Shown: positions 35,701 through 47,700 of the stretch, piece after piece
How positions within the stretch are numbered: the first letter of the stretch is position 1
Layout: the number at the start of each line of letters is the position of its first letter
From: Lutraria lutraria
Taxonomy: Eukaryota; Mollusca; Bivalvia; Venerida; Mactridae
Direction: 5' to 3'
Assembly (NCBI GenBank): GCA_964023205.1
Contig: OZ026835.1
Span: 9,444,414-9,508,413, forward strand
Length of the DNA stretch: 64,000 bases
Notes under the pieces: model-generated
Seen by the model: the letters and a program-made list of their open reading frames with translations, nothing else
Database searches by the model: none
What the model was told of the DNA's origin: nothing
Program-made: the position numbers and the translations under genes

Positions 35701-38700
35701 TCTTTTTTCTATTGAATATATATTTCGTGCAGCGCCTTGAACTTAATACGTCGTTATAGTGACAACGACGTCATGACGTGACGCGACGTTGTCAGAACGT
35801 TGTTAAAGTTCCGTCAGACGTTCTGAACGTAAGCATCTCGGCAAAATGTAAAAGTGTACTTCGATATTTATGATTGATTAAAAACGACTTCTTTTTCTTG
35901 AGCCTATAACCAACAAATATAATTTTATATTCTTTGGAAATAGTGTATGGAATTATTCAATATAGTTGTATGACAATAAATTCCCGGAAAACTGGATCCC
36001 TTCCGGACTATGCAATAAGTCCAGTTTTCTGAGAATACCGGTTTTCAGAGAACTTTTGAAATATTCCGAAAAATGGGACTTGTAGTATAGTCCGATTTCA
36101 GGGAGTTCTGGGTTTTATTGTGATATTATTATTTTATTTCTTGTATATTATAAATTAATGCGGTACAATGTTGTTTTATTTGTTGTATTCTTCTATTCAT
36201 GTAGAGTGGCATTGGTAGTTGGATGGGATTTTCTTCAATTAACATAACAAGGGCTTTGTCCAATTTGAAAGCAGTTCGGCCACTTAATGATAATGTTGAG
36301 GTAAGACAGATTAATTGACAGTCGTGTATATATTTTAATATACAACATAATTATGTTTTCTTGACATCATATATATAAATACGATTATTGATCGACTGCC
36401 CCAATGTGCAGTCATAAAAATAACCCTTAATGTTTCCCACCCATTTAATCAATTTTGATTGTAAATTTAATTGTATATTGAATTTACTGTATCGGTCTAC
36501 TGAAAATATTAAAGTCGCTTATGTTTTGCAAGCATAGATGTTCGTACCGGAATTAGCCCCTTCATGATTGTATGACCATATATTCTCAAACTTCAGAACT
36601 CTTAAGAGCGGTTTTATTTAAATAAAGACAAATATTTGGTTAAATGCAACCTTGTAAAAAGGTCACATTTTGTCTTCCTTTTATGTCTCTGTTAGCAGGT
36701 TTAATCTAATAAAGTATTATACTGTCGTACAGAGTTACACTACGACTATGGATGGTGTTGAGGTAATTGTATTCAAACCTGTTGGAAAGTCGGATGATCT
36801 ACGGCCAGGAATTGTATATTATCATGGTGGTGGCTGGGTTCTTTTATCGCCAGGTATATATATATGTCCGGATATGTAATATTTTAGTTCAATATTATTG
36901 TTATGCAACTAACTATTTTCGGTTACAAATTGACAGACATTCAATCGATGTAGTTGATCTGGGTTCTGTACCAATACTAACCTTGTTCTTTGTCAACTGT
37001 TAGATTAAAAAAGAAATACATGTAAATAAAAAAACGATCAATGGTGACGGACGAATGTCACAGAGAGCATTAGCCTCAAACGTACACAGGATTTGAAAAT
37101 ACATGTCACAAATTACCCGGATAGAGCTAACATCCCCTCAAGATACAGGGTAGGTAGATCGGTAGAACTGTTGTTTTTTCAATTATGTCATTCTTAGTTC
37201 GGAGAAAAGTTCATATAAAAATGAAATTATCTATTTGATTGTCATGGGCTTTTTAGCCTTTATCGGTCTGTTGTAAATATGTATCATGTGATATTGTAAT
37301 AATGAACTATGTTCTATAAAAATGAAAATATCAACAAGAATGAAATTGAACGAATCTAGAAAATTTCTAGGGTCGGTGAAGTAGCTGAAACCAGGAAATG
37401 TTTATGCATTACGAACCGGGCCGATGCCCGTACACATAGACTACCAGCATACATAATTGTTCGTTAGAAACATTTTGAACAGACACCATACACTGTGTGT
37501 ACATGCATGTCACACGATCAGTTCACCCCATAACATCTATGACAACAAATATAATTATTTTCAAATAATTGATCCTCATTTTCTTTCGCCAGGTTTAAAG
37601 TCGTTTTTTTTTCAAAGTTATTACATCTACGACGGGCGGTTCACCAAATCAGTATTCTGGACTGTATTCTGACACTTATATATAGCATATATGCATACAT
37701 GACTTTGTATATTTCAGATTTATATTTTGGACTGTGTCAAGAGATAGTCATACAAACACAAAGTGTCGTAGTGTCAGTAAAGTACGTGTTATGCATAAAT
37801 CAGTTGATTCGTATCTTATGTAACTTTTGCTCCTCGTATCTTTAGCTTTTTACGACTTATTTGATATAAGCAAATGAATAACTATTGGTTTGTTTTCTAT
37901 GTGCTCGTTGTCTTCCGATTTCTGATTATGAATCGCACAATATTATGAAGAAATTTTTGGAAGGTCTTGTGAGAGGTAACTTAGAGATTCGAGAAGAACA
38001 TTCTCAATACTGATTGGCTCATTTTGTTGTTGTTTATTTTGTTTTTAAGTATCATTTGTGTATAACAAAATAACCTTAGATCTATATATAGGTAAAGATC
38101 ATGATAAGTAATATAATTGCAAGACAGACATATACATTAAGAAAACCAGTTAACAGTTGTGTGAAGTGTATCCCGCCATTTTGTTAAGCTGATGTCAATA
38201 AAGCTAACGAAATATTCTTTATTGTATGGTTGTTAAAGACAATTTATAATTTAATAATTTATTTACAGTTATAGAAAGGCTCCAGAACATTTATACCCAA
38301 TACCACTGGAAGATTGTTTGACAGCAACAAGATATTTCCTAAGGAATGCTGAAAAGTATGGCGTTGACAAAAACAATGTTGGTGTGAAAGGTATCAAGTC
38401 ACGAGTCATGTTATACTAAATATATTGTTACACTCATTTTACTTGCTTTGTTTTCAGTGTGTTTGGTTCTGCGGTATGGACGATTTCTATTTTGTCCAAT
38501 GTCAGTTTTGAATGGAATGGCTTCCAGATTTGCTAACTAAACATTCTTAGGAACATCATTATATGAAAATCTTATTTTATGGATTTGCTAACAAGACGAC
38601 AATAAAAAGGGACATTCAGCAAATAGTGTTGAGAAATTTCAATCAATAACGACTAAAAATATTGAGAAACGTCTCGAAAAGCACACTTTTGTAATTCATC

Positions 38701-39441
38701 AAATACATGAAGGCAAGTATTAATAGAACATTTAGTATTGCGAAATAATAAAGATAATAATGTTGTTGTTTTCTTTCAGGGGACAGCGCTGGTGGTAATT
38801 TGGCAATGGCGGTATCCCTAAAGCTCTCCAAAGAAGACGGTATTCCAAAACTAAAGTTCATGGCTCTATGTTATCCAGCTTTGCAAGTCTTTGATTTCAA
38901 CTTGCCTTGTTATAGAAAATATGAAAATGGACCAGGCTTCCTTACTAAGAAACTAATGGTTCGATACTGGTTGCTTTATGCTTTTGGAGATATGACCTAT
39001 TTTGATATGGTTTATAACAATAAGCATGTAAACAAAGTATTGACAGAATCAAAATATGCTGAATTTGTTAATCAAAAGTTGCTGCCAATGAATATGCAAA
39101 GCGAAATGTCTAATGTAGCAAAATATGATAAAACGATGAAGTCGATTCCGCAAGAACTTTCTGAGAAGATTGTCGATCCTTTGTTTGCACCATTGATGGC
39201 CTCTGATGATGATTTGAAACTTTTACCCAAGACTTACGTGTTTAATGCAGAGTTTGATGTTCTTAGAGATGATGGTTTTATTCTGGTGAAAAGAATGAAG
39301 CAGTTAGGCCTGGATGTTACTCATACTTACTTGTCAACAGAGGAACATGGATTCTTGAACTTCATAGCTGCTGATCCCACAGTTGCTGATGAAGTTGGTA
39401 GGTTTGCTGCATTCTTTAATGAAACTGTTGATAGAAAGTAA
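32734..39441 (+). CDS. AADAC/NCEH1-like serine hydrolase, copy C (404 aa)
   Basis: Six exons: 32734-32883, 36205-36300, 36733-36853, 37718-37781, 38269-38390, 38780-39441. Splice phases match copies A, B and D. The membrane anchor is FKGLIGIAVLVAVVAYIARP; HGGGW is at 113-117, Ser187 in GDSAGG, Asp344 in EFDVLRDDG and His374 in EEHGF. The protein ends VDRK. Residues around 255-285 (NMQSEMSNVAKYDK) again differ from the paralogues. Intron 1 is 3.3 kb, far longer than its counterparts (about 0.65-1.1 kb in A, B and D), because it holds a gene on the opposite strand and two MITEs. Two AATAAA signals at 39641-39646 and 39652-39657 fit its 3' end. Function by family: ER-anchored ester hydrolase, substrate unknown. 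Confidence 0.93.
33887..35696 (-). CDS. Unknown nuclear-type protein nested antisense in intron 1 of gene C (292 aa)
   Basis: Three exons on the minus strand (35696-35638, 35276-35185, 34614-33887) join in frame for 879 bases. All introns have GT-AG borders (GTAACT/TTTCAG and GTTAGT/TTACAG) with compatible phases 2 and 1, which supports a real gene. The protein starts MEKDSAEISRLSHPNS. It has a strongly basic block KPRRRWRKRD (21-30) and a second basic-acidic stretch KRRNSEEEDDEQKVKR (64-79), both nuclear-signal-like. Two cysteine clusters, CKNSCVC (183-189) and CCERQCC (231-237), flank a conserved-looking YPQIVPLYKKLLQRRMLSTL. It ends in an Asn/Asp run and WFW. I do not recognise a family. 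The whole gene lies within 32884-36204, the first intron of the AADAC copy C, on the opposite strand. Confidence 0.65.
34877..35059. mobile_element. 183-bp MITE with TACAGTGCAACTTCTCC ends
   Basis: TACAGTGCAACTTCTCCAGA at the left is mirrored by TTGGAGAGGTTGCACTGTA at the right. This is the most complete copy of the family also seen at 7912-8130 and 32139-32302. It lies in intron 2 of the nested antisense gene and at the same time in intron 1 of AADAC copy C. Confidence 0.8.
35755..35840 (-). promoter_or_regulatory. Palindromic CRE/ATF-like promoter cluster of the nested gene
   Basis: Starting 65 bases upstream of the nested gene's ATG, 35761-35793 has outer arms GACAACG and CGTTGTC enclosing ACGTCATGACGTGACGCG, with two overlapping CRE-like (TGACGT) sites. 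A second set, AGAACGTTGTT and GACGTTCTGAACG, follows to 35830. The cluster is locally CpG-rich in AT-rich DNA, as expected of a promoter. Binding is inference. Confidence 0.45.
35973..36121. mobile_element. 149-bp MITE with ACAATAAA ends
   Basis: ACAATAAATTCCCGG on the left is the imperfect inverse of GGGTTTTATTGT on the right; inner words CCGGACTATGCAATAAGTCC and GGGACTTGTAGTATAGTCCG are also complementary. It would fold into one long hairpin. It lies 83 bases before exon 2 of AADAC copy C. Confidence 0.65.
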
Positions 39442-41290
39442 TTGATAGCACAAAGTCGTGTTTCTATTTTGTTATAAATGAAGACTAATTTCAGCACAGA
39501 GAAAATTTTCGTTTTTATAATTGTCAATTCTGATTGTTATTTTTAATTTTGCTTGATATACATGTATACTATGATGTTTCATGTTTTTTGTTATTGATGA
39601 TTTTCCTATTTGCAATATGTTGATGATTTGTAATTATTTTAATAAATTTAAAATAAAGTCTATTAATTTTGATATAGATGTAGTTTTTAATAATTAAATG
39701 TGATTTTGTATTTAAAAACTTATTCCTATTGGTTAGCTTGCGGAAGGTCGGTGATTCTACCTAGGCGTAAACCCGGGGCTTCCCCCACCATTAAAGCTGG
39801 AATGTTGCCAAATGTCCCTGGCTGTTGGTGTGACGTTAATCCCAGTGATGAAAGGTCTGGCCTTTGAATGGGTGGAATGGGTGAAATTGCAAAAGAACGT
39901 CTGTAAACGTATAAAAATCACGGGATCGAGTGCCTATGGGCAAAATATTTTAATATCACATTGTAATAACACATGCGCAGAAATGATGCGCGTACAGTTT
40001 AGACAGATTTTCGGTTATTAAATCATTTTCCATTAATTTGACGAGTTGTTCATAAAAGAATATGTTCTAGATTGTACATTCAACTTGAAAATACATTTAA
40101 TTAGACCAAAATCTAGATAGAAATCGAGCAGTGTGTCCTGACGAAAGGTCGAGGATTGTTACATTCTTTATGGTATCTTGGTGTCAGGCCAAATCAAGTT
40201 TCACCAATTTATAGACTTAAAAACTAATTTAAAATCATAATTATATACTAAAATAAACTCACTGTATAAAGTGCATTGCAAGTAATTTGAAACAAATATT
40301 AGATTTGATTGGTCTTCTATAAACCAATATCGCACGTAATTTACAATTTTTTTAACAACGATAACTACTCTGTATATTGGAATATATTACAACAAGTAGC
40401 CTTAAAATGTCTATAAATGTATAATGCAGGGAACCGTGCCTCAGTTTTCTTTTTTTATAAAATCATCCGTTCGTTAGATACTTGACTTTAAAGAAATTCC
40501 ATACCCAAAACCCCGCTGTTTATTACGTAATACTCAATAGATAAAAATGAAAACAAATATCAAAATTCTGAGGCACGATTCACTAGATTAACGTTTCCGC
40601 TACAAAATACCGAAAACCGCTTTGAAATCCGTCATCAAATAAGACGGCAATGTTAATTCGAAAATGACACCTATTGTGTTTTTTAAGCTGAGCAATTAAC
40701 AATTAAAGTGTCGGATCATTATCGTCTCATGAAATCAATAAATTTGACGCACCCAATTCAATTTTGATAGCCAATCAAAATCGTTTATGTTTACGGTTCA
40801 ATAATTGAAACCACGCCCATGTTTGATGTCTAGTAAGAGATTTTATAACAATTTTTTGTCATTAATGAATTAATAGTATCATATCGTACCGATACAATGA
40901 CACTGATAAGGAAAAGTCGATAAAGGGGTGCAGTATTTATTGCTAATAAACACCATTTTTGAGCGTTCGGATAGGATTTTTTATTGCTTGGTACCAATGA
41001 CTTATATACATACATGTATACAAGTTAAATGTTTGCACGGCGCAAAATCGCATCCGGCAATTCAATACTAGAATGTGGCCTATGTAACATTTTTGAAGTT
41101 TCAGATCAAACGAATTTGTTATTTTGACTTAACTGATCGTGATCATCTACTCCATCAAAAATACAAGCCGTTGATGTTTCATGAATCTCATGAATCTGGT
41201 CATATGGTTCTACAGTTCACGAGGTACTCTATATGTAGTCCCTGTTTCCACCCTAAAATTAAAATCAGGGGAAACTATCACCTCGATCAG
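39442..41290. other. 3' flank of AADAC copy C and intergenic DNA
   Basis: Two polyadenylation signals (39641 and 39652) end the gene C transcript. At 39750-39850 there is a reverse-orientation fragment of the dispersed repeat seen at 20620 and 28030 (CCCACCATTAAAGCTGG, GGTGTGACGTTAATCCC). Beyond it no gene is supported. Confidence 0.5.
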
Positions 41291-41323
41291 GGCTGCTATA
41301 TTACATGTAATATAGCATCCCTG
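41288..41323. repeat. 36-bp palindrome with perfect 22-bp core
   Basis: The core at 41295-41316 (GCTATATTACA and its exact reverse complement) is a perfect 22-bp palindrome, with outer arms CAGGGCT and ATCCCTG differing at one position. It could extrude as a cruciform, or be the fused ends of a lost element. Confidence 0.7.
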
Positions 41324-42550
41324 CCTCGATGTATCAGACGTTGCAATATCTACTGGAATGCAGTTAAAATATTTAAATAAAGTCTACAAAAATAATATAC
41401 TCCGTTGTAAGAGGGTACGTTGTCGTAAAAACCTGGTATGACGGTCCCAAACATAGATTTTCAACTGTAAAGTGACCATCTATATCGAACCATAAAGTGA
41501 CCGTCTATGTCGAACCAATTAAGTCATCATTTCTCACCTGATCGGACGTTTTTTGTATTGAGCTCCGAAATCGATACTTAATTAATGACAATTGCGTAAA
41601 CAAGTCAGTGTCCACGCTCGCGATTATAAAATTAGTCTGTGTGGATATGTTTATAATGTTTTGTTTATTTGCGACATGTTGCTAAAATAAATACATCGAA
41701 ACGTATAAATACCGTGTTCCGTATCTTATAACACGATTAAATGATTATTACAACACACCGACGATCGCTCCAAAATGTAATAAACACAGCGAATTTCTCT
41801 AATAATTTATACATCGAAGTTCATTTAGATCGAACAATTTTTCCTAAGTCCTTTGATATAAAGAGTTTCGGCTGCATTTTCAAGAACACGACGGCATTCG
41901 GGCTACCAAATAGCAAGATGCACTAGACTGGACCAGTAAGCTATTGCTTGTCGTTCGGACCTGCCTTAATGTCGAACCCTGTCGTCACAGTGCCCATATG
42001 AATACTGAACTAGTTCTCGTTGTAGCGCACCAGGCAGAGTCAAATTCTCAGTCAACTGAAACCACTTTTATTGAAATATTGACACGTTTCTAGTAATTTA
42101 TAGGTGATTGACATTGACGAGACGACAACGATATGAAACAGCTACTAGTATTCGGTGAATGTCTCGTGATCATTGAGACTATTAGCGAGTCCGATTAACA
42201 ACTTGAATAATACACAGTCTGTATGTACACATGAACACCACTTAAAAAGTAGTTTTGCTTCATTCTCAGTAATATAACACAATGCTTGATAGTGTACTAA
42301 ATTCAACGCCATGTTTGTTTACTATAGTAGGATTGGATTCGGTTCGTTTATTGACAGATGGGCAGATTCATTCCCGTCGTTGTTTATCGAGCTCGCTCCA
42401 TTCTTAGACTATAAATAGCGACTGCGTCATCAAGCTAACACTAGTCGGTGTGAGTAACACGTGTATTTGCAATCGAAATCAAGTTCTATTCTGAAAGTAT
42501 GCAGACGATGACATGTTACAACGAAGCAATTAGATTCTGACAGTGCAAAT
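41324..42550. other. Intergenic DNA
   Basis: Contains one 25-bp direct tandem pair (41468-41492 and 41493-41517, TAAAGTGACC then TATCGAACCA or TGTCGAACCA). No gene is supported. Confidence 0.45.
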
Positions 42551-42648
42551 CGTTGACATGGGGTTCGAACCCATAACATCTTGACTAACAGGCTGTATAA
42601 GTAAAAAGTTCGGCGACTTTACCGATTGAGCTACGCTCTTAGTATCAC
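42551..42648 (-). mobile_element. tRNA-like sequence, probably a SINE head or tRNA pseudogene
   Basis: On the minus strand GAGCGTAGCTCAATCGGTAA gives a consensus A box and TGGGTTCGAACCCCA a consensus B box. The D stem and the segment between the boxes (longer than in a standard tRNA) do not fold well, so I do not call a functional tRNA. Of all tRNA-like sites here, this has the best A and B boxes. Confidence 0.6.
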
Positions 42649-44763
42649 CTAAATCGGAAAATAACTGATATTTATATTTTACGGAAACCACCGAAACGTT
42701 CCGAAATGCCACTCATCTTTGAGAAAGGACTTAGCTGATCTTTGATCATTCACAGGTCGTTGTCGGACTATATCTATTTTATAGTTTCTTTTCGATGTGT
42801 TGACACCATTTTGAAATCACGCGTCTGTCATTGTAAAGCCGGACTACTTTTTTAGACGTTGACAGAGGTTAGTGTGAGCGAAGCGGGAACGACACCTCTG
42901 GGTATTTAGGCTTAACTCATAACGTCACAAAAAGCTTCACAGATCTAGTCTATGTAGTGTCATTGTTAATTTTTCTCGGGCTAACAATTTTAATAACGCC
43001 CCGTCAGAAATGTGATATTTATATGTTATAGCTAAGTTATATATTTACACAACCCCTGTGGATTTTCAAATTTCGGGCATAATTTTCATTTATTTTATCC
43101 TCACTTTCCAATTTAGTTTTTTTATTTGTACAAGGTCCTGTGTATATAGAATAGCGACACTGTTTTATGATCATTGCATCAAAGATCTTACATCGACGGT
43201 AGTGGTCGCTTTTAAGAGCTAAATGAGGTCAACGCATGTATAAACATTTAATCTATGTGGGTACACATAGGATAACACATATCTTATGCATTTATACAAA
43301 GTTATGATAAAGCTGCATTGAATAATAATCATCCCTGTTTTTAACTTATAACTGTATGTATAAACACTCTCTGAAGGTGAGGACGAATATTGAATTGTTA
43401 AAAAGAAATACCTAGCATTACATGCGTTGCAATACATTTTAAAAGAGCTTTTGTTGTCGTGGCAGTATAAGCGTTACTCGGATGTATGTGAAAAAGCCGA
43501 TATTTGATTGGATAATCGATTAGTTTGATTGACAGATGTCGACTGGTCAATTTCAAGGAATAACTTGACATTATATTTTCCTTTCGTAAGAAATTTGTGT
43601 GTATTCAAAAGCTTGTAGCTCAGTTTCCAGGTACTGTACTTATTTAGGTCTACATATGAATTTATTTCACTTCGTGACTTATTTCACGGACACCTGGGAT
43701 GAACCCATTTCTTTTATCTTTTTTCAAATTTCGATATACAATAATGTATTTACATTCGCATACATATATATAGTTGACAATTTCCACCATAAATTATATC
43801 AATGTATTACATCATTGTGAAAACTAGAACTTTAGTTCCGGTATGAAACACGTGAGATAACATTGTCGTATTTTAATGTTAACTCTTTGTGGACTTTTCA
43901 GAGTAATTCATGAATGTTTCATAACTCTAAAACCCGAAACAAGAGTTTCACAAAAATCGACGTCCAATGTTATTTGTGTCTATTTGTACTACACTGAGAT
44001 GTTAGCACAACCAGTGCTCATTTGAAGACAATTCAACTTGCTTCACTATATAATAAACCTAAAGCATTTATAGTCCTTGAAAATGAAAATAATATCAGGG
44101 ACAATATACTACAAAAGTCAGGTACTAAATACAGATGCGATTTTCTGATAAAGCATAATTTTTTCTCAAATGTATTGTACACAAGAAATTGTTTCACATA
44201 CATGTACTTGTAAAATGTATACCATTTGTGGCTTTCTTACTTGTTTAACAAGAATCTTGTAAAACGCCTAGATAGAATCCCAGTGTACATAATTATGATC
44301 AAATAATCTGAAGGTCAAAATCCACGTACATAGATATATACAATAGTACATACGGGTACAAATACTCGTACATGGACGTAACAAGTTAAACAACAAATAA
44401 ATAATTTACATTATGAGTATAATAGTTGAAACTCATGGGTTTGTGTAAATTATTATTATTGTGGAATTGTTGACTTGTGTATCTGACAACTGTAAGTGAA
44501 AACAATCAAGTAAAGAAGTAAAATAGAACAATCCTGATAGTGTGCTCACGAACATGGACTGTGACTTTATGTCAGAATATAAAACCTATAAAATGTAGTA
44601 CAATTGATTTGTGATTTTGTTAAGACAAGTTGATGCTTTAACTCGTTACCTTCACAATTAAGATTTCAGGAGGAAACGCATTTCAAGAAAGTTAAATTGA
44701 AATATGTATTTAAAGATGTGTAGACCATTTTATACCATTCTTATCCAGAATTTCTAGTGAGAA
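42649..44763. other. Intergenic DNA upstream of AADAC-like gene D
   Basis: No gene is supported. The sequence is AT-rich with no recognised repeat. The gene D promoter should be in the last few hundred bases but shows no clear TATA box. Confidence 0.4.
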
Positions 44764-47700
44764 ATGATTGTAATGGCATTTAAAGGGTTATTGGGGATTG
44801 CTGCGGTGGTGGCAGTTGCTGCTTACATTGCTCGCCCAAGATTTCCGGAAACAGCCAGCAACCGTGGTATGAAGGTTGTCACAGGTCTTATTATAAAATC
44901 GATCGATTTAATCGTAAGTTTGAGAAATCATTATTTTTGCATATCTAAGCTGAAAATAAGGTGACAGTAAAACACAATACAGTGATCTTTGACCGAAAAC
45001 ATATTTCTGTTTTTAATGTGATGCCCAAACAGGCGTTTGTTTTTGGTTACATGACCTTTTAAAATAGGATGTGTAGGTCGGGGCTTTGGGGGGGGGGGGG
45101 GGGGGGTGCTCTTGAAAGTGTGTGAAAAAAGGTAAAAAGTGAAACGGATATACAGTTCCTCGGGCCTAATAAAAAGACTAGGATCTCAGGGAACCAGAAA
45201 CAAGCACTTTTTGTTACGCCTAATAGATATAGTGAAATATAGATAAAAGTGATTATTTGGGCTATGGTGTTTATTATTAACGTGTTCTATTTGGTACCAT
45301 TTTCTTTTACCTTTGGTATGTAATCAGCTAAAGTTAATATTAAATATATATATATGCAGTCAATGTCTGACTATTCGAATGCCTACGTGACAGTCCGAAC
45401 TATTGACGTATACTCATACTACTAGATAATTGCATTTACAAATAAACTAATCTAACCACTCGGTGTTGAAACGAAAATGATCGACTATAACTTAAGTTCG
45501 AATTTCTTATTGGTGTTAGTTTATATTCGAACATACTGTCCTTAATTAATGTTCTAAATTTTTACATTGTTTGGTGTAATTTGTCGTAAAATCAGCCTTA
45601 TTCTAAGTAGCTTTTAAATGATGGTAATTGAATCCTCGGTGGTTTCACCAGCAATACCAATTTTTAACTACAAAGTCATTCGGCATATCTCGACTAATTC
45701 CCTAGCTCCATCTTTCTGTTATAGATGTGGCAAATGACTAAAAAGTTCTGTAAGAGACTAAAACCTTAACGACTCTTTAAATGCCACATACATTGTATAT
45801 ATCAATGAGAAGTTGTTTTTGCAATCCGTTTAATCAGTACTGAATAAGTATTGTCATGAATATTCACACCATTATCGGTGAAGTACAGCCAATTTGCGAT
45901 AATTTAATCGATAAATTAGTTATTAAAGGAGTTTTATCATTCGATATTCTAAGTTGTATTATATGTGTCTTATATTTGCCTCATAGGGTGATGTCGGTGC
46001 TATGATGGGGTTTTCTTCAATAAATATCACACGTGCTTTATTTAATGCACTGGCAGCTCGAAATGTTCCAAAGGACAATGTTCAGGTAATATACTATGTA
46101 TACTCGTATACCTTCTCTGGTGATGTATATACATGTATAATGCAAATAAAAATAGAAAACAAGACGTGCTTTTTAAAACAGTGCCCCGTTACCTTCACCC
46201 GTGACCTGACAATTCACAGGTACTGTAGAGGTTGTCACGGGGAACCAAAATATGAAGTTTGATGACTGTAGGTGGAATCGTTTTGATTTTATATGCAAGG
46301 TTAAAGTTTGGTACAAACTAACAGACAGACGTGTTTAAAATACCGTAAAAAGAACCCTGTGTTTTTTATCACATTAATGCATACATTAGTATATGTCCAA
46401 CGGACATGGCTGACACCAAACATGTACACAATCTTTCTTTTGTGTAGAACGTATAGACAATAATTACGACATTATACATTTCCTTCAGCTATAATTATAT
46501 AGATCGTTTTGACTATGAGTGTACATGTATATATATTTCGTTTGTCTTTATATAATATTCTTTAAATTAGTTTCCATACTGTAGACTTACATTTCAAAAC
46601 CATGCACAAAATTCATAATTCCTGGCAGATGTTTATTGGCAGATGGGAACTGCTGTTTTGCAAAGTAATTTTTTAGTACATCTCAACCAATCAATGAATT
46701 TTCTGCCAAATTAATACAACATATACAGATTAGAAATGTTTATGGCGTTATGGAACTTGAATGCCACAACGTCGGTTAAACCAGCAACTGAATTAACGTT
46801 AATTAGAATATAGATACATTTGAAGATCGACACGTAAGATTGATTGAAAGCCAAAAAAGCTGAACCTTAAACGACCTAACTAATTAAAATCCATCTATGC
46901 TTCTGGCTTCTTTGTGTAAATTCTTGGTTCACTTTATAGCTCTGACTAGTTTATTTTCATTATACAGTTTTACACGACAATAATGGATGGAGTAGAGGTT
47001 ATAGTCTTCACACCAATTGGGAAGTCAGATGTTCTGCGTCCAGGAATTGTGTACTACCATGGAGGTGGATGGATGTTACAATCGCCAGGTATATAATATT
47101 AATTTAGGCCTACACTGCTAAACTTACAATCAATCAACATGGTCTATTTCAAATAGTTTGTGAGGAGGACAATCACTTACTTCACTTAATGCATTAAAGA
47201 TGAAGCGTATGGTTACTTAATACTGTCTTAGGCTTCACTTATTCTAAAATATTATGACAGTTCACGTTTCGTCTTTGATCGCTTGAACTACGTAATGGTG
47301 CCATATATTTACAAATTACTAAAACATCTAGGTGACCGATCACAAACGTTGAGTTGCGTGTATGTATATACGCTGTACATAATGTACTTTCAATACTTTT
47401 ATCTTTCTCCTTAAATCGATCAAAATAATGTACAACGTTACATTAAATTAACTAACAGTTCATGTTTGTTTGATGTCTGCTTTTCATATAAGTATAAGGA
47501 TTTTATGTGAAGTTTGATGAATATAATAATTATGTATTTATCGAACTATCTTTGAGCTAAAATTATCAGATATTAGTTGATTATTTAGATTTACTTTTCT
47601 GTATTAAATGTCAATTTTCATCGGTTCGTCCGCGACCTAAAAAGTGTTAGTACAAAAAACGAATGGAACAGCTGATTTAATGACAATATTTACTTTCAGT

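Noticed and set aside
42551..42648. Functional tRNA gene on the minus strand
   Set aside because: The A and B boxes are good, but the D stem is broken and the middle segment is too long, so a SINE head or pseudogene is safer.
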